Source: Pseudovibrio japonicus (lineage in GTDB: Bacteria; Pseudomonadota; Alphaproteobacteria; Rhizobiales; Stappiaceae). Taken from it: 64,000 nucleotides of DNA. The notes beneath the pieces are model-generated. The model did not search any database. It had not been told where the DNA came from and was given only the letters and a program-made list of their open reading frames with translations. Made by a program: the position numbers and the translations under genes. Location: assembly GCF_014651595.1 (NCBI RefSeq), contig NZ_BMXE01000005.1, positions 124,001-188,000 of the forward strand, read 5' to 3'. Shown here piece after piece: positions 53,214 through 61,259 of the stretch (position 1 is the stretch's first letter; each line of letters opens with the position of its first letter).

Positions 53214-53570
53214 ATGAATGCATTCAAGAAAAAAATCACGAGCCTGGCTGTTGCTGCTGCTGTTGCTGTTGGAGTTTCCAGCGCGGTGGCTCCGGCAAAC
53301 GCGGGTCCCACGCTGTCCTTCGACTTCCCTAATGCGAGCGTTCAGTTGGTGCAGGATCATGGCAAGAAAGCAAAGCACTGGAAAAAGGAAAAGCGTCAGG
53401 CGCTGAATAAAAAGCAGATCAAGCGTAAATTGCGTGCCTGGGGTTACCGGGATTTTGATAAGATTGAACGCAAGGGTGATCGATACATTGTTAAGGCAAG
53501 CTGGCGTGGGCTCCGTAAGTCACGTCTAGTGATTGATGCTTACAATGGCCGCATTCTGAAGAGACGCTAA
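53214..53570 (+). CDS. exported PepSY-like small basic protein
   Basis: 118 residues from ATG 53214 with CAAGGAGAAAAC upstream. A signal peptide (1-30, ending APANA) precedes a short acidic segment and a Lys/Arg-rich middle (KKAKHWKKEKRQALNKKQIKRKL). The last 50 residues look like one PepSY-type alpha/beta unit: KIERKGDRYIVKASWRGLRKSRLVIDAYNGRILKRR, with the typical ...V.A....G...L.VD...G.I sequence. Such proteins occur near envelope proteases and inhibitors; the role is unknown here. It stands alone between two minus-strand genes. Confidence 0.75.
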   Translation: MNAFKKKITSLAVAAAVAVGVSSAVAPANAGPTLSFDFPNASVQLVQDHGKKAKHWKKEKRQALNKKQIKRKLRAWGYRDFDKIERKGDRYIVKASWRGLRKSRLVIDAYNGRILKRR

Positions 53571-53659
53571 TTGCGCACTTCCCTCTAATATCCAGGTTTT
53601 AATCTGTTCTTCGCCGGACCTGCCTTTATTGATAAAGGCAGGTCTCGCGGTGTTTGGGT

Positions 53660-54298
53660 TTAGTAAGCCGACTCTTTTATGCGGGCGGGATATGCTTTGT
53701 CGTAGGCCTCCCCGTCAAACTCGACTTTTGAGAGAGATTGAGCCATTTGCCCTGCTGATGGAATTGTTTTGCGGTCTACCTTTGCTTCGTCCGTCCATAG
53801 GCCAGAGCGATAGATCGCTTTTTGGCATTGGAAGTAGATGGTGTCGACAGTGACTCTTATGACCGATTTGGGCAGTTTGCCTTCCATCTTGTGTTCTTCC
53901 AGAAGGGCGGGTTCCGTCGATATTTTGGCTTTGCCGTTGATGCGGATTGTTTCGCCGACGCCGGGGATCATGAACAGGAGAGACACACGCGGATCCTGAA
54001 CGATATTGCGGAGACTATCGATGCGGTTGTTGCCGCGGCGATCGGGGAATTCAATGGTTTTTTCGTCGATGACCTTTACAAAGCCAGCCGGATCACCGCG
54101 TGGTGAACAATCAGTCCCTTCTTCAGAAACGGTGGTCAAGGCGAAGAAGGGTGACGCTTCGATAAAGGTTTTATAGTGCTCTGAAATGTAGCTTACTTCT
54201 TTATCGATAGAGATTTGTTTTGGGCTGCCATAGAGTTCTTCGAGTTGAGCTAAACTGGTAACTTCGTGGGAAACAGATGTCAGGTCCGTATCTTGCAT
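53660..54298 (-). CDS. pyridoxamine 5'-phosphate oxidase-family FMN-binding protein
   Basis: 212 residues from ATG 54298 (AAGGATATTT upstream). A split-barrel flavin-binding fold of the MSMEG_1061-like group: HYKTFIEASPFFALTTVSEEGTDCSPRGDPAGFVKVID, FPDRRGNNRIDSLRNIVQDPRVSLLFMIPGVGETIRINGKAKI and a C-terminal DTIYFQCQKAIYRSGLW. DCSPRGD and GNNR are the FMN phosphate contacts. It is not the PdxH vitamin B6 enzyme; the group is of unknown substrate, possibly a flavin-dependent reductase. It faces away from the divergent hydrolase gene. Confidence 0.87.
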   Translation of the reverse strand: MQDTDLTSVSHEVTSLAQLEELYGSPKQISIDKEVSYISEHYKTFIEASPFFALTTVSEEGTDCSPRGDPAGFVKVIDEKTIEFPDRRGNNRIDSLRNIVQDPRVSLLFMIPGVGETIRINGKAKISTEPALLEEHKMEGKLPKSVIRVTVDTIYFQCQKAIYRSGLWTDEAKVDRKTIPSAGQMAQSLSKVEFDGEAYDKAYPARIKESAY

Positions 54299-54415
54299 AT
54301 AAATATCCTTGTTGCCGAACGCTGATCTGAAGAAAACTTTCAGAATTTCCGGTTGCGGCCTGTTGCAAGGAAAGGCTATCAAATTGGGTGTGAGAGAACT
54401 AGGGGTTAAGCGCTA

Positions 54416-55357
54416 ATGGTACTGTTTGATACGGATCTCAACCCGGTTCCTGAGGGGACACAGTCTGGCTTTATCAAGACGGAAGACAATGTGAAAATCC
54501 GTTGGGCACGCTGGGCTCCGACCGGGTCTCCGTTAAAGGGGACCGTGACCATTGTTCAGGGCCGGACCGAGTTTATTGAGAAATATTTTGAAGTTGTTGA
54601 GGAATTGCGGTCCCGCGGTTTCTTTGTGGTGGCTTTTGATCTGCGCGGGCAGGGTGGTTCTGAGCGACTGCTAAAGAATGAGCGCCGTGGTCACGTTGAA
54701 AGTTTTGATGAATTCGCGCTTGATCTGCACGCTGTGCTCGACAATGTGGCGCTCTCCGACTGTCCGGGTCCCCATTTTCTGTTGGGGCACTCAACTGGTG
54801 GTGCTGTGGTCATGCATGCAAACCGGCGTTTGAAGACGAAGATTGACCGGGCTGTGTTAACAGCGCCTCTCGTTAGTCTGGCTATGAAGGGCCGTCTGTT
54901 CAAGATGGCGGGAGCGCTTGCAAAATCGCTCGTCTGGGTCGGTATGGGGAACGCTTTTGTTCCTGGTGGTAATGACAAGATCCTTTTGGATTACGATGGT
55001 AACACGCTGACGTCTGACCCTGACCGTTTCAAGCGTATGAACGCAATTCTGGAATCCGCGCCTCAGTTGGGGCTGGGTTCTCCAACTGTGAGCTGGTTTC
55101 GCGCTATGGGCTTGGCCACGGAGCGTTTCAGAGAACCGGAATTCCAGATTGAATTCGGGGTGCCTTCGTTGGTCATTGGAGCCGGGAATGATCAGATTGT
55201 TTCCACGGATGATGCCGAGGAACTCTGTCGTTCCTGTCCAGGCATGAGCTTCTTGGAGATTCGAGGATCCCGCCACGAGATTTTGATGGAGCGAGATCCA
55301 TATCGCGAGCAGTTCTGGGCTGCGTTTGACGCATTTATACCCGGAAGTGCGGATTAG
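54416..55357 (+). CDS. alpha/beta hydrolase, lysophospholipase/monoacylglycerol lipase-like
   Basis: A 313-residue serine hydrolase. The nucleophile elbow is GHSTGGAV near residue 122, the oxyanion side is TIVQGRTEFIEKYFEVVEELRSRGFFVVAFDLRGQGGS, and the catalytic His lies in GSRHEILMERDPYR near the end, with Asp in GAGNDQIVSTDD. It matches the PldB/Hydrolase_4 group, which acts on lysophospholipids or monoacylglycerols. No signal peptide. The stop overlaps the convergent hisN by four bases. Confidence 0.9.
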   Translation: MVLFDTDLNPVPEGTQSGFIKTEDNVKIRWARWAPTGSPLKGTVTIVQGRTEFIEKYFEVVEELRSRGFFVVAFDLRGQGGSERLLKNERRGHVESFDEFALDLHAVLDNVALSDCPGPHFLLGHSTGGAVVMHANRRLKTKIDRAVLTAPLVSLAMKGRLFKMAGALAKSLVWVGMGNAFVPGGNDKILLDYDGNTLTSDPDRFKRMNAILESAPQLGLGSPTVSWFRAMGLATERFREPEFQIEFGVPSLVIGAGNDQIVSTDDAEELCRSCPGMSFLEIRGSRHEILMERDPYREQFWAAFDAFIPGSAD

Positions 55358-56145
55358 GCAGCAGCGCTGGCCAATTTGGTGAGGAGCTCGTCGTGGAGGT
55401 GCTTGTCGCCTGTCGCTACGACCTGACCGCCGTCCGCTGCGTTGCCGCCTGTCCAGTTGGTGACAAACCCACCAGCGCCTTCAATGATCGGGATCAGGGC
55501 AAGGATGTCATAGGTGTTCATGCCGGATTCGATAACCGCATCAAAGCCTGCTGCTGCGACCATGGCGTAGCCGTAGCAGTCTGTGCTGTAGCGGGTAAGG
55601 CGGGCTTCTGAGCAGATGGTGTCCCAAACAGGACGTTCGCTTTCAGTGAATAAGGCTGGCTCGGTGGTGGTGATGACTGCTTCTGACAGGGATGCGCAGC
55701 TGCGGGTTTTAAGTGCGCGTTCACCCAGAGGGCCACTGATGAAGGCTTCGTCGCAATTGCCCCAGAAACGCTCTCTGGTATAGGGCTGGCTCATGATGCC
55801 CTGAACGGCTTTGCCGTTGGTTTTAAGGCCGATCAATGTGCCCCACAGTGGTGTGCCGCAGATGAAAGAGCGGGTGCCGTCGACGGGGTCGAGAACCCAG
55901 ACGTTTTCTGCGTTGTCGCGGGTCTTGCCGTATTCCTCACCGATAATCCCATGGTCGGGGCGCTCTGCTTCCAGAACTGCGCGAATAGCCTCTTCTGCTG
56001 ATCGGTCAGCGATTGTAACCGGGTCGAAACCTGCCTCCAGTTTGTTCACGACTTCGTAGCCGCTGCGGAAATGCTGCATGGTCTTGGCGTCTGCCGCGTC
56101 AGCAAGTTTGTGAAGAAAAGCGTAGTCAGGATTGGAAGAGGTCAT
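55354..56145 (-). CDS. hisN: histidinol-phosphatase, inositol-monophosphatase fold
   Basis: A 263-residue Mg-dependent phosphatase. Motif IIGEEYG (about 67-73), the metal site WVLDPVDGTRSF (about 83-94), and the second site YDILALIPIIEGAGGFVTNW near residue 212. The YDILALIPIIEGAGG form, rather than WDIAAG-inositol type, matches the HisN group that removes phosphate from L-histidinol phosphate in actinobacteria and many alphaproteobacteria. It is convergent with the hydrolase gene. In relatives hisN sits beside an N-formylglutamate amidohydrolase and cpdR, as here, but with a CatB-like gene in between. Confidence 0.88.
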   Translation of the reverse strand: MTSSNPDYAFLHKLADAADAKTMQHFRSGYEVVNKLEAGFDPVTIADRSAEEAIRAVLEAERPDHGIIGEEYGKTRDNAENVWVLDPVDGTRSFICGTPLWGTLIGLKTNGKAVQGIMSQPYTRERFWGNCDEAFISGPLGERALKTRSCASLSEAVITTTEPALFTESERPVWDTICSEARLTRYSTDCYGYAMVAAAGFDAVIESGMNTYDILALIPIIEGAGGFVTNWTGGNAADGGQVVATGDKHLHDELLTKLASAAA

Positions 56146-56591
56146 ATCAAGTCATCCGGTAGGAGCAGTCGATCGCCTGCGCACAATAGTCGGGATTTTG
56201 AAAAGTGCAAATGCGTTGGGCGGTTAGCTCCAACTTAATTCACGATGTCTTATATTGTGCCAGGGCGGCAAGGCCTGCGACCTACCGCTCGTTGGCCTCT
56301 GGTAATTCATAGAAACAGCGATAATCCGTGAAAAATCGGGGTGTGGTCATCAAGATACAAACTGGCCAATTCGTCTAGGATCAACCCAAGTGTTTCGCTG
56401 AGCGCTTGACGTTTTTGCGACGCGGTGCGAGCTTTGTTGCAGCGCGACATTCGATGTCTGCGCCGCCCTTCGCGAAAAAGGGCGCTCCTCCCTAGACTAA
56501 AGGCCGCCTCCCGGATGAGCGCGGCCTTTTTTTTGTTTGGCTGATGCTGTTCTCCGTCGTAGGAAGGGGCCCGTGACAGGGGAGGTTATTG
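56146..56591. other. intergenic region with a strong terminator and no upstream gene
   Basis: Divergent promoter region between hisN and the acetyltransferase. It contains a perfect stem-loop terminator at 56499-56534 on the plus strand, although no plus-strand protein gene precedes it. A small RNA may be encoded between about 56250 and 56534. GC-rich inverted repeats such as CCAGGGCGGC/GCC.CTGG near 56260-56300 would allow a folded transcript. Confidence 0.4.
56499..56534 (+). terminator. strong terminator without an obvious upstream gene
   Basis: AAAGGCCGC (56499-56507) pairs with GCGGCCTTT (56521-56529), continuing into a run of T to 56534. It ends 58 bases before the acetyltransferase start. 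Confidence 0.85.
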
Positions 56592-57215
56592 GTGCCGAAT
56601 TATTTTGAAAGTCCGTTCAAAGGGATACCGCTCCGAGAGCAGGTGTCCAACCCCAATATTATTGTCGGGAAGCATTCCTATTATTCCGGGTATTATCACG
56701 GTCATAGTTTTGAATCGTGTGCCCGATACCTGCGCTCCGATGTGGAGGTGCAAGATAAGCTGATTATCGGTTCTTATTGCTCTATCGGCTCTGGTGCTGT
56801 GTTTATGATGGCCGGAAATCAGGGGCACCGCGCAGACTGGGCTTCAACATTTCCATTTCACTACTTTGATGAGGATACGTTTGCAGGTGCTCAGGATGGT
56901 TTCAGGCCATCTGGTTCAACCTCAATAGGCAATGATGTCTGGATCGGGTCAGAAGCCATGGTTATGCCGGGGGTGCGCATTGGTGATGGAGCGTTGATCG
57001 GCAGCCGTGCGGTGGTGACGAAAGATGTGCCAGCGTATGCCGTTGTTGCTGGTAATCCGGCCAAGGTGGTGCGCTCCCGCTTTTCTGAAGGTCAGGTTCA
57101 GATGCTTCTGGAGATGAAGTGGTGGGATTGGTCTGATGACGTTCTGAAAGATGCTATACCGCTGTTGTGCTCGTCTGACATCGAGAGGCTTTACGACTAC
57201 TGGCTTGGGTTCTGA
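56592..57215 (+). CDS. CatB/Vat-like hexapeptide-repeat O-acetyltransferase
   Basis: About 207 residues. The start is GTG 56592 (GGAGG six bases upstream) or TTG 56589. It is a left-handed beta-helix xenobiotic acetyltransferase: [25 protein letters not shown] near the start, [28 protein letters not shown], the loop STFPFHYF, then hexapeptide turns [50 protein letters not shown]. The catalytic His is in GNQGHR. Relatives acetylate chloramphenicol or streptogramins; others modify polysaccharides. Antibiotic resistance cannot be concluded from sequence. It sits inside an otherwise conserved hisN-hutG-cpdR neighbourhood. Confidence 0.88.
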   Translation: MPNYFESPFKGIPLREQVSNPNIIVGKHSYYSGYYHGHSFESCARYLRSDVEVQDKLIIGSYCSIGSGAVFMMAGNQGHRADWASTFPFHYFDEDTFAGAQDGFRPSGSTSIGNDVWIGSEAMVMPGVRIGDGALIGSRAVVTKDVPAYAVVAGNPAKVVRSRFSEGQVQMLLEMKWWDWSDDVLKDAIPLLCSSDIERLYDYWLGF

Positions 57216-57233
57216 GGGGGATAGGGCAGCAGA

Positions 57234-58169
57234 TTATTCTGCTGCCAGTGTTTCTCTCGTGAAGGTTTCTGTGACCATTTCTACAAGCGCAGTCAGGAAG
57301 ACCAGAAGATCTTCACGCAAGTCATGAAAACCTGAATGCGGGTGGTGTGTGTGCTCATCCATGTAGAGCGCCCGGTTGATCTCGACCTGAAGGGCGTGCA
57401 CACCGCGTTCCGGTTTGCCGTAGTTTTCTGTAATGTAGCCGCCGGCATAAGGACGGTTCAGGGTGACGTTGTAGCCCATGTTTTGCAAGATACCGACGGC
57501 GCAGGACGAGAGCCAGCTGGAACAGCTGGTGCCGAAGCGGTCTCCAATGACGAAGTCTGCTTTAGGATCGTGGTTCTTATTCGAGTTTGCGGACGGCATT
57601 GAGTGGCAGTCGACGAGGACCGCGAGACCAAACCGGTCCTGCACGTTGTTCAACAAGCTACGCAGGGCGTTGTGATAGGGTTTATAGACCTTCTCGATGC
57701 GGTCCAGACCTTCTTCTGCCGGAATGCGCGTGCGGTAGATCTCTCTGCGCTCTCCAACGATGCGTGCGATGGTTCCAAGACCTCCTGCAACGCGCAGAGA
57801 GCGCGAATTGATGTGCTTGGGGAGTTTGCCCTCAAACATTCTGGGATCTAACTCGTAGGCTTCTCTGTTCACGTCAAGATAGGCCCGCGGGAAGTTTGCC
57901 TTCAGGACAGGTGCACCGAGTTGCTCAACGTCCTTGATGAGCAGATCAACAAAGGCGTCCTCGCTTTGCCTGATCTGTGTGGTGTCTAGACGTGATGCCT
58001 GAAGGAACGAGGACAGGTATGCCCGCCCGGAATGGGGGCTGTTGAAGACAAATGGGACAGAGTGTTCATCTGGGGAGAGGACCTCAAAAGCGGGTACCTG
58101 ATCTCCGGCGCCTTGCGTCTGACTGTAGTTCGCTATGGCTTTAATCTGATGATCTTCCAAAACTGACAC
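57234..58169 (-). CDS. N-formylglutamate amidohydrolase family protein
   Basis: About 311 residues. The start is uncertain: GTG 58169 has AAGGA upstream, while TTG 58196 would add nine residues. Family motifs: VPFVFNSPHSGRAYLSSF, SEDAFVDLLIKDVEQLGAPVLKANFPRAYLDVNREAYELDPRMF, AVLVDCHSMPS (Asp/His metal ligands), DFVIGDRFGTSCS and GVHALQVEINRALYMDE. The reaction in histidine breakdown is N-formyl-L-glutamate to glutamate and formate. No other hut genes are nearby, so a different N-formyl substrate is possible. It is divergent from cpdR, an arrangement conserved in related genera. Confidence 0.87.
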   Translation of the reverse strand: MSVLEDHQIKAIANYSQTQGAGDQVPAFEVLSPDEHSVPFVFNSPHSGRAYLSSFLQASRLDTTQIRQSEDAFVDLLIKDVEQLGAPVLKANFPRAYLDVNREAYELDPRMFEGKLPKHINSRSLRVAGGLGTIARIVGERREIYRTRIPAEEGLDRIEKVYKPYHNALRSLLNNVQDRFGLAVLVDCHSMPSANSNKNHDPKADFVIGDRFGTSCSSWLSSCAVGILQNMGYNVTLNRPYAGGYITENYGKPERGVHALQVEINRALYMDEHTHHPHSGFHDLREDLLVFLTALVEMVTETFTRETLAAE

Positions 58170-58532
58170 AGAGCCAACATTCCTTAATTGCCGCAATTCT
58201 CACCAGTATAGAGCCAGATCTACGTATGGGCCAGACTTTAGAACGTGAGCTTGTGAAATAGGCAAGAGAGACCGAAGATTTTGCTCAGGCGTGACAGGGA
58301 GGTCGCAGTGGGCCTTCATTTGACGCAGAAGTCTCTTTAGAAGTGAACCTGTTTCATTTGCCCCTATTGTTTTGACTGGTATTCCCGAGTAGCTTCCTGA
58401 ACCTAACAGCGTACGGTATTCGGAATCTGTCGGATTGCGAGGGGGAGTGCGTCTGACATATTCTATTGATTTACGGGGCCGCTCTAGTAGGGGACCCTCG
58501 TCGTTGCACCTGGAGTTTTAAGGTTGTCGAAC
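58170..58532. other. divergent promoter region of the HutG-like and cpdR genes
   Basis: AT-moderate stretch of about 360 bases without a gene. It should hold both promoters; CtrA-like TTAA-N7-TTAA boxes were looked for and none was clear. Confidence 0.4.
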
Positions 58533-58889
58533 ATGTCTCGAATTCTGCTCGCGGAAGACGATAATGACATGCGCCAGTTCTTGTCCAAGGCACTTGAGAA
58601 GGCTGGGCACACTGTTGTTTCCTTTGATAATGGAAAGAGCGCATACGAACGTATTTGCGAAGAGCCCTTTGCCCTCTTGCTGACTGACATTGTGATGCCA
58701 GAGATGGATGGCATTGAGTTAGCTCGCAAAGCTACTCAGCTGGATCCGGACCTCAAGGTCATGTTTATCACAGGATTTGCTGCTGTTGCGCTTAATCCTG
58801 ATTCCAAGGCGCCTCAGGATGCAAAGGTACTTTCCAAGCCCTTTCACTTGAAGGATTTGGTGCGCGAAGTGGAAAAAATGCTCATTTAG
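58533..58889 (+). CDS. cpdR: CpdR-type single-domain response regulator
   Basis: 118 residues from ATG 58533 (AAGG nine bases upstream), consisting of one receiver domain and nothing else. ILLAEDDNDMRQFLSKAL has the acidic pocket, LLLTDIVMPEMDGIELA carries the phospho-acceptor Asp near residue 51, FITGFAAVAL the Thr/Ser switch and KVLSKPFHLKDLV the conserved Lys. The TGFAAVAL...KVLSKPFHL stretch is specific to CpdR, which in its unphosphorylated form brings ClpXP to the cell pole to degrade CtrA and other substrates. In Caulobacter it is phosphorylated through CckA-ChpT. Confidence 0.95.
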   Translation: MSRILLAEDDNDMRQFLSKALEKAGHTVVSFDNGKSAYERICEEPFALLLTDIVMPEMDGIELARKATQLDPDLKVMFITGFAAVALNPDSKAPQDAKVLSKPFHLKDLVREVEKMLI

Positions 58890-59022
58890 TTAGTTTTTAG
58901 GGCTGAATGTGGAAAGAGACCGCAAATTTCCATTTTTGGACTTGCACGTTCTCCAAATTCCACTTATACGCCTCTCCACCGCAGCGTTAAACCGCTGACG
59001 GACGAGCTTCTTAGAAAGTTTC

Positions 59023-59097
<75 letters not shown>

Positions 59098-59207
59098 TTT
59101 TTCGTCGGTTAACATCTTAGATGTATACCCGGCGGAGCGGGCCCTGACTTCAGGTCCTGCGCCGCTTCGTAAGAATGCAGCGCGGCGAAGTCAAAGGCTG
59201 TACACTG

Positions 59208-59228
59208 GAGGCGCTTTGCGCCTCTTTT
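59208..59228 (+). terminator. terminator after the tRNA
   Basis: GAGGCGC (59208-59214) pairs with GCGCCTC (59218-59224) around TTT, followed by TTTT. It separates the tRNA transcript from rpmJ. Confidence 0.8.
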
Positions 59229-59289
59229 CACTGGCGGATCGTGGTACTTCAGGATCCCTAAGTTATTGTCCCTAACCGGGGGTAGGATA

Positions 59290-59415
59290 ATGAAGATTAA
59301 GAACTCTCTTAAGGCACTCATGGGCCGCCATCGTGACAACCAGATGGTACGTCGCAAGGGTCGCGTTTACATCATCAACAAAAAGAACCCACGCTTTAAA
59401 GCGCGTCAGGGTTAA
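59290..59415 (+). CDS. rpmJ: 50S ribosomal protein bL36, cysteine-free form
   Basis: A 41-residue protein starting [14 protein letters not shown] and ending NPRFKARQG. Its Arg/Lys-rich middle ([16 protein letters not shown]) matches bL36. The four zinc ligands (three Cys and one His) of the classical form are missing, so this is the zinc-independent C-minus type, which in many bacteria is either the only copy in alphaproteobacteria or a Zur-controlled alternative. ATG 59290 has GGTAGGATA upstream. A very strong terminator follows. Confidence 0.95.
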   Translation: MKIKNSLKALMGRHRDNQMVRRKGRVYIINKKNPRFKARQG

Positions 59416-59476
59416 GTTTGTTGCGCTGAGTTGACTCAAACCAGCGCGAAAAACCCTTGGTTCTAAGAGTTGCGAG

Positions 59477-59519
59477 CCGCATGGCAAAAGTGAGATGCTT
59501 TTGCCATGCGGTTTTTTTT
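59477..59519 (+). terminator. strong terminator after rpmJ
   Basis: CCGCATGGCAAAAG (59477-59490) and CTTTTGCCATGCGG (59498-59511) form a perfect 14-base stem with loop TGAGATG, followed by eight T residues. Confidence 0.95.
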
Positions 59520-60363
59520 GTTTGCTCGCTCAAATAGCTCCGTTTGTGGTGCATTGACGCCTAAGCAGCTTCGGCTCGCCGGGTTCTCCGGAGGGGGATC
59601 TTCGTCACGACATACTAACAGGCTCAAGCATCCAGCAAGGCTTTGTAGTGCTACTTTGCTCTCCTGCTTGTTGTTGCTTTCTCTCGGCATCGGGCAGGTA
59701 GTCGCCTCTGAAGATGGGTGGGCCGCTAAGGTGACCCAGGCGCTGCAAACTGCGCGGGGGTTGCCCGATGGGCATCCCAAGTTGAGTACGGGGCCTGAGG
59801 TGGCTCTTGAGGGGCCTGCGGGAGGTCCTGCTCAGATCGGTCGGTCTATTCCCGACCGTGACGTTCCTGCTCACTACACGCGCCAAGAACTTCTGGACGC
59901 GCTGTTCCTTGAACTAAGGGATGCTGATAGTCTTAGGAATGCTCAGGCGATCTCCAGGCGTATTCATAGCCTCTTCATGCAGTCTGGTAGTCATACGCTT
60001 GATTTGCTCATGATGCGTGTTGGCACGGCCATCGATAATAAAGATTACGGTCTGGCGCTTGATTTGCTGGATGCGGTTGTTCGGCTTGATCCGGATTATG
60101 TTGAAGGGTGGAACCGCCGGGCGACTGTGCATTTCATGAAAGAAGATCTGGGACGCTCACTTGCGGATATTGAGCAGGTGTTGCGGATTGAGCCGCGCCA
60201 TTTTCCTGCACTCTCAGGTTTTGGCATGATCCTGAGGCAGGCAGGGGAGGATGAAAAGGCGCTGGAGGTGTTCCAGCATGTGCTGAGCATCTATCCATTG
60301 CTGGAGAATGCTCAGGACGCTGTCACAAGTCTTCGTGAGGAGCTGTGGGGGCAATATCACTAA
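59506..60363 (+). CDS. exported tetratricopeptide-repeat protein
   Basis: Up to 285 residues. The first in-frame ATG (59506) lies inside the 3' arm of the rpmJ terminator, so the true start is probably a TTG or GTG codon further on; the obvious signal peptide (LCSATLLSCLLLLSLGIGQVVA) begins only at about residue 47. The mature part has a proline/glycine-rich spacer and then two or three TPR units: YGLALDLLDAVVRLDPDYVEGWNRRATVHFMKEDLGRSLADIEQVLRIEPRHFPALSGFGMILRQAGEDEKALEVFQHVLSIYP. Related proteins are common beside ribosomal genes in the order, role unknown. The 3' end overlaps the convergent tetR gene by 41 bases. Confidence 0.8.
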   Translation: MRFFLFARSNSSVCGALTPKQLRLAGFSGGGSSSRHTNRLKHPARLCSATLLSCLLLLSLGIGQVVASEDGWAAKVTQALQTARGLPDGHPKLSTGPEVALEGPAGGPAQIGRSIPDRDVPAHYTRQELLDALFLELRDADSLRNAQAISRRIHSLFMQSGSHTLDLLMMRVGTAIDNKDYGLALDLLDAVVRLDPDYVEGWNRRATVHFMKEDLGRSLADIEQVLRIEPRHFPALSGFGMILRQAGEDEKALEVFQHVLSIYPLLENAQDAVTSLREELWGQYH

Positions 60364-60928
60364 GCGTTGTTGATGTAGGGAGCCTGTGCTCATCCAGAAG
60401 GCGATCTGCGGCTCTCGTTATTCCAGCGTGATATTCTGCGTAGTTTGCAACCGTGAGCGACAGACCCTTTGCTAGGGTGTAGAGGATGAAGGCGTCATCA
60501 TCTGCCTGCTCTTTGGTACGCTCCCTGTGGGCTTCCATAATGACATCTGCGATCTTGAGCATGACCTGCGGTATGAGGCCTTTCCCGACTGCGGATATAA
60601 CCTGCTCACCCATCTGTACCAGTTCAGCTCCATGGCCAGAGTTTCTTATAAGCTCCACGTGCTGACCGATAATGATGTCGAGCGCATATAGGATGCGAGA
60701 TTTGGGGTCGTTGGTCTTTTCGGAGAGAATTTCAAGCGCCTGAAGAGCGACCTCTTCAGAGTACTCTGCGATTATGGTCTGGAAGAGCTCTTCTTTGTTT
60801 CTAAACTTCTTGTAGAGCGATTGGCGTGAGAGACCGACGGCGCTTGCAATGTCTCCGACGGAGGTTTTGCGAAAGCCATATTGTGCAAAAACAGTCAGCG
60901 CTTTCTTTTTATCAAAGTTTATTTTCAT
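60323..60928 (-). CDS. TetR-family transcriptional regulator
   Basis: A 201-residue TetR repressor. The helix-turn-helix is in the first 45 residues: ALTVFAQYGFRKTSVGDIASAVGLSRQSLYKKFRNKEELFQTII. The C-terminal half is a helical ligand-binding domain with no diagnostic sequence. A near-perfect palindrome 10-37 bases upstream of its ATG (60938-60965) is a likely autoregulatory operator. No divergent enzyme or pump gene starts on the other side, so other targets are elsewhere. The 3' end overlaps the TPR gene by 41 bases. Confidence 0.9.
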   Translation of the reverse strand: MKINFDKKKALTVFAQYGFRKTSVGDIASAVGLSRQSLYKKFRNKEELFQTIIAEYSEEVALQALEILSEKTNDPKSRILYALDIIIGQHVELIRNSGHGAELVQMGEQVISAVGKGLIPQVMLKIADVIMEAHRERTKEQADDDAFILYTLAKGLSLTVANYAEYHAGITRAADRLLDEHRLPTSTTLSDIAPTAPHEDL

Positions 60929-60937
60929 GTCTGCCTA

Positions 60938-60965
60938 GTTGACGAATATAGGCGATATTGTCAAC
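60938..60965 (-). promoter_or_regulatory. palindromic operator candidate for the TetR regulator
   Basis: GTTGAC-G-AATAT and ATATT-GTCAAC form an inverted repeat with one extra base in the left arm and a five-base centre. Both arms include TTGAC, so it can overlap a -35 element. Size and position match self-binding sites of TetR proteins. Confidence 0.6.
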
Positions 60966-61200
60966 TTCACCGCGCGGTTCTGGGGTGCCGCCTATTGAAG
61001 AAAGTAATGAGTACAGCGAACAAGAGCGACCCGGTATGCAGCTGGACTGCAACTGAAGCGCCTTCTTTTGAAGGAGTAAGACTTAAATTATAACAGGAGG
61101 TAACCAAGGGATTGGTTTTGAGGCAGGTGGTGAGGGGCTCCTCGGTATTGCCGATCTCTGGCGCTTGTTGTTCAGTGATTTCCGTCTGACCGATGACAAA
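60966..61200. other. intergenic region between tetR and pyk
   Basis: Contains a 28-codon frame from ATG 61007 (MSTANKSDPVCSW...) and an isolated AGGAGG near 61092, neither supported by further evidence. The pyk terminator lies at its right edge. Nothing else was recognised. Confidence 0.35.
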
Positions 61201-61231
61201 AAAAGCCCGTGATGCGAGATCACGGGCTTTT
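61196..61231 (-). terminator. terminator of pyk
   Basis: AAAAGCCCGTGAT (61201-61213) and ATCACGGGCTTTT (61219-61231) form a perfect 13-base stem with loop GCGAG; on the minus strand the right side runs on into a further T-run (61196-61200). Confidence 0.93.
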
Positions 61232-61259
61232 AATAATTTTTGCGGTTCCGTTTGGCGAT

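Noticed and set aside
53660..54298. Classical PdxH (pyridoxamine phosphate oxidase)
   Set aside because: The split-barrel is there, but the C-terminal PdxH dimerisation signature is missing and the sequence fits the MSMEG_1061-like group.
56592..57215. Chloramphenicol resistance gene
   Set aside because: Only the hexapeptide fold and catalytic His are visible; many such proteins do not act on chloramphenicol.
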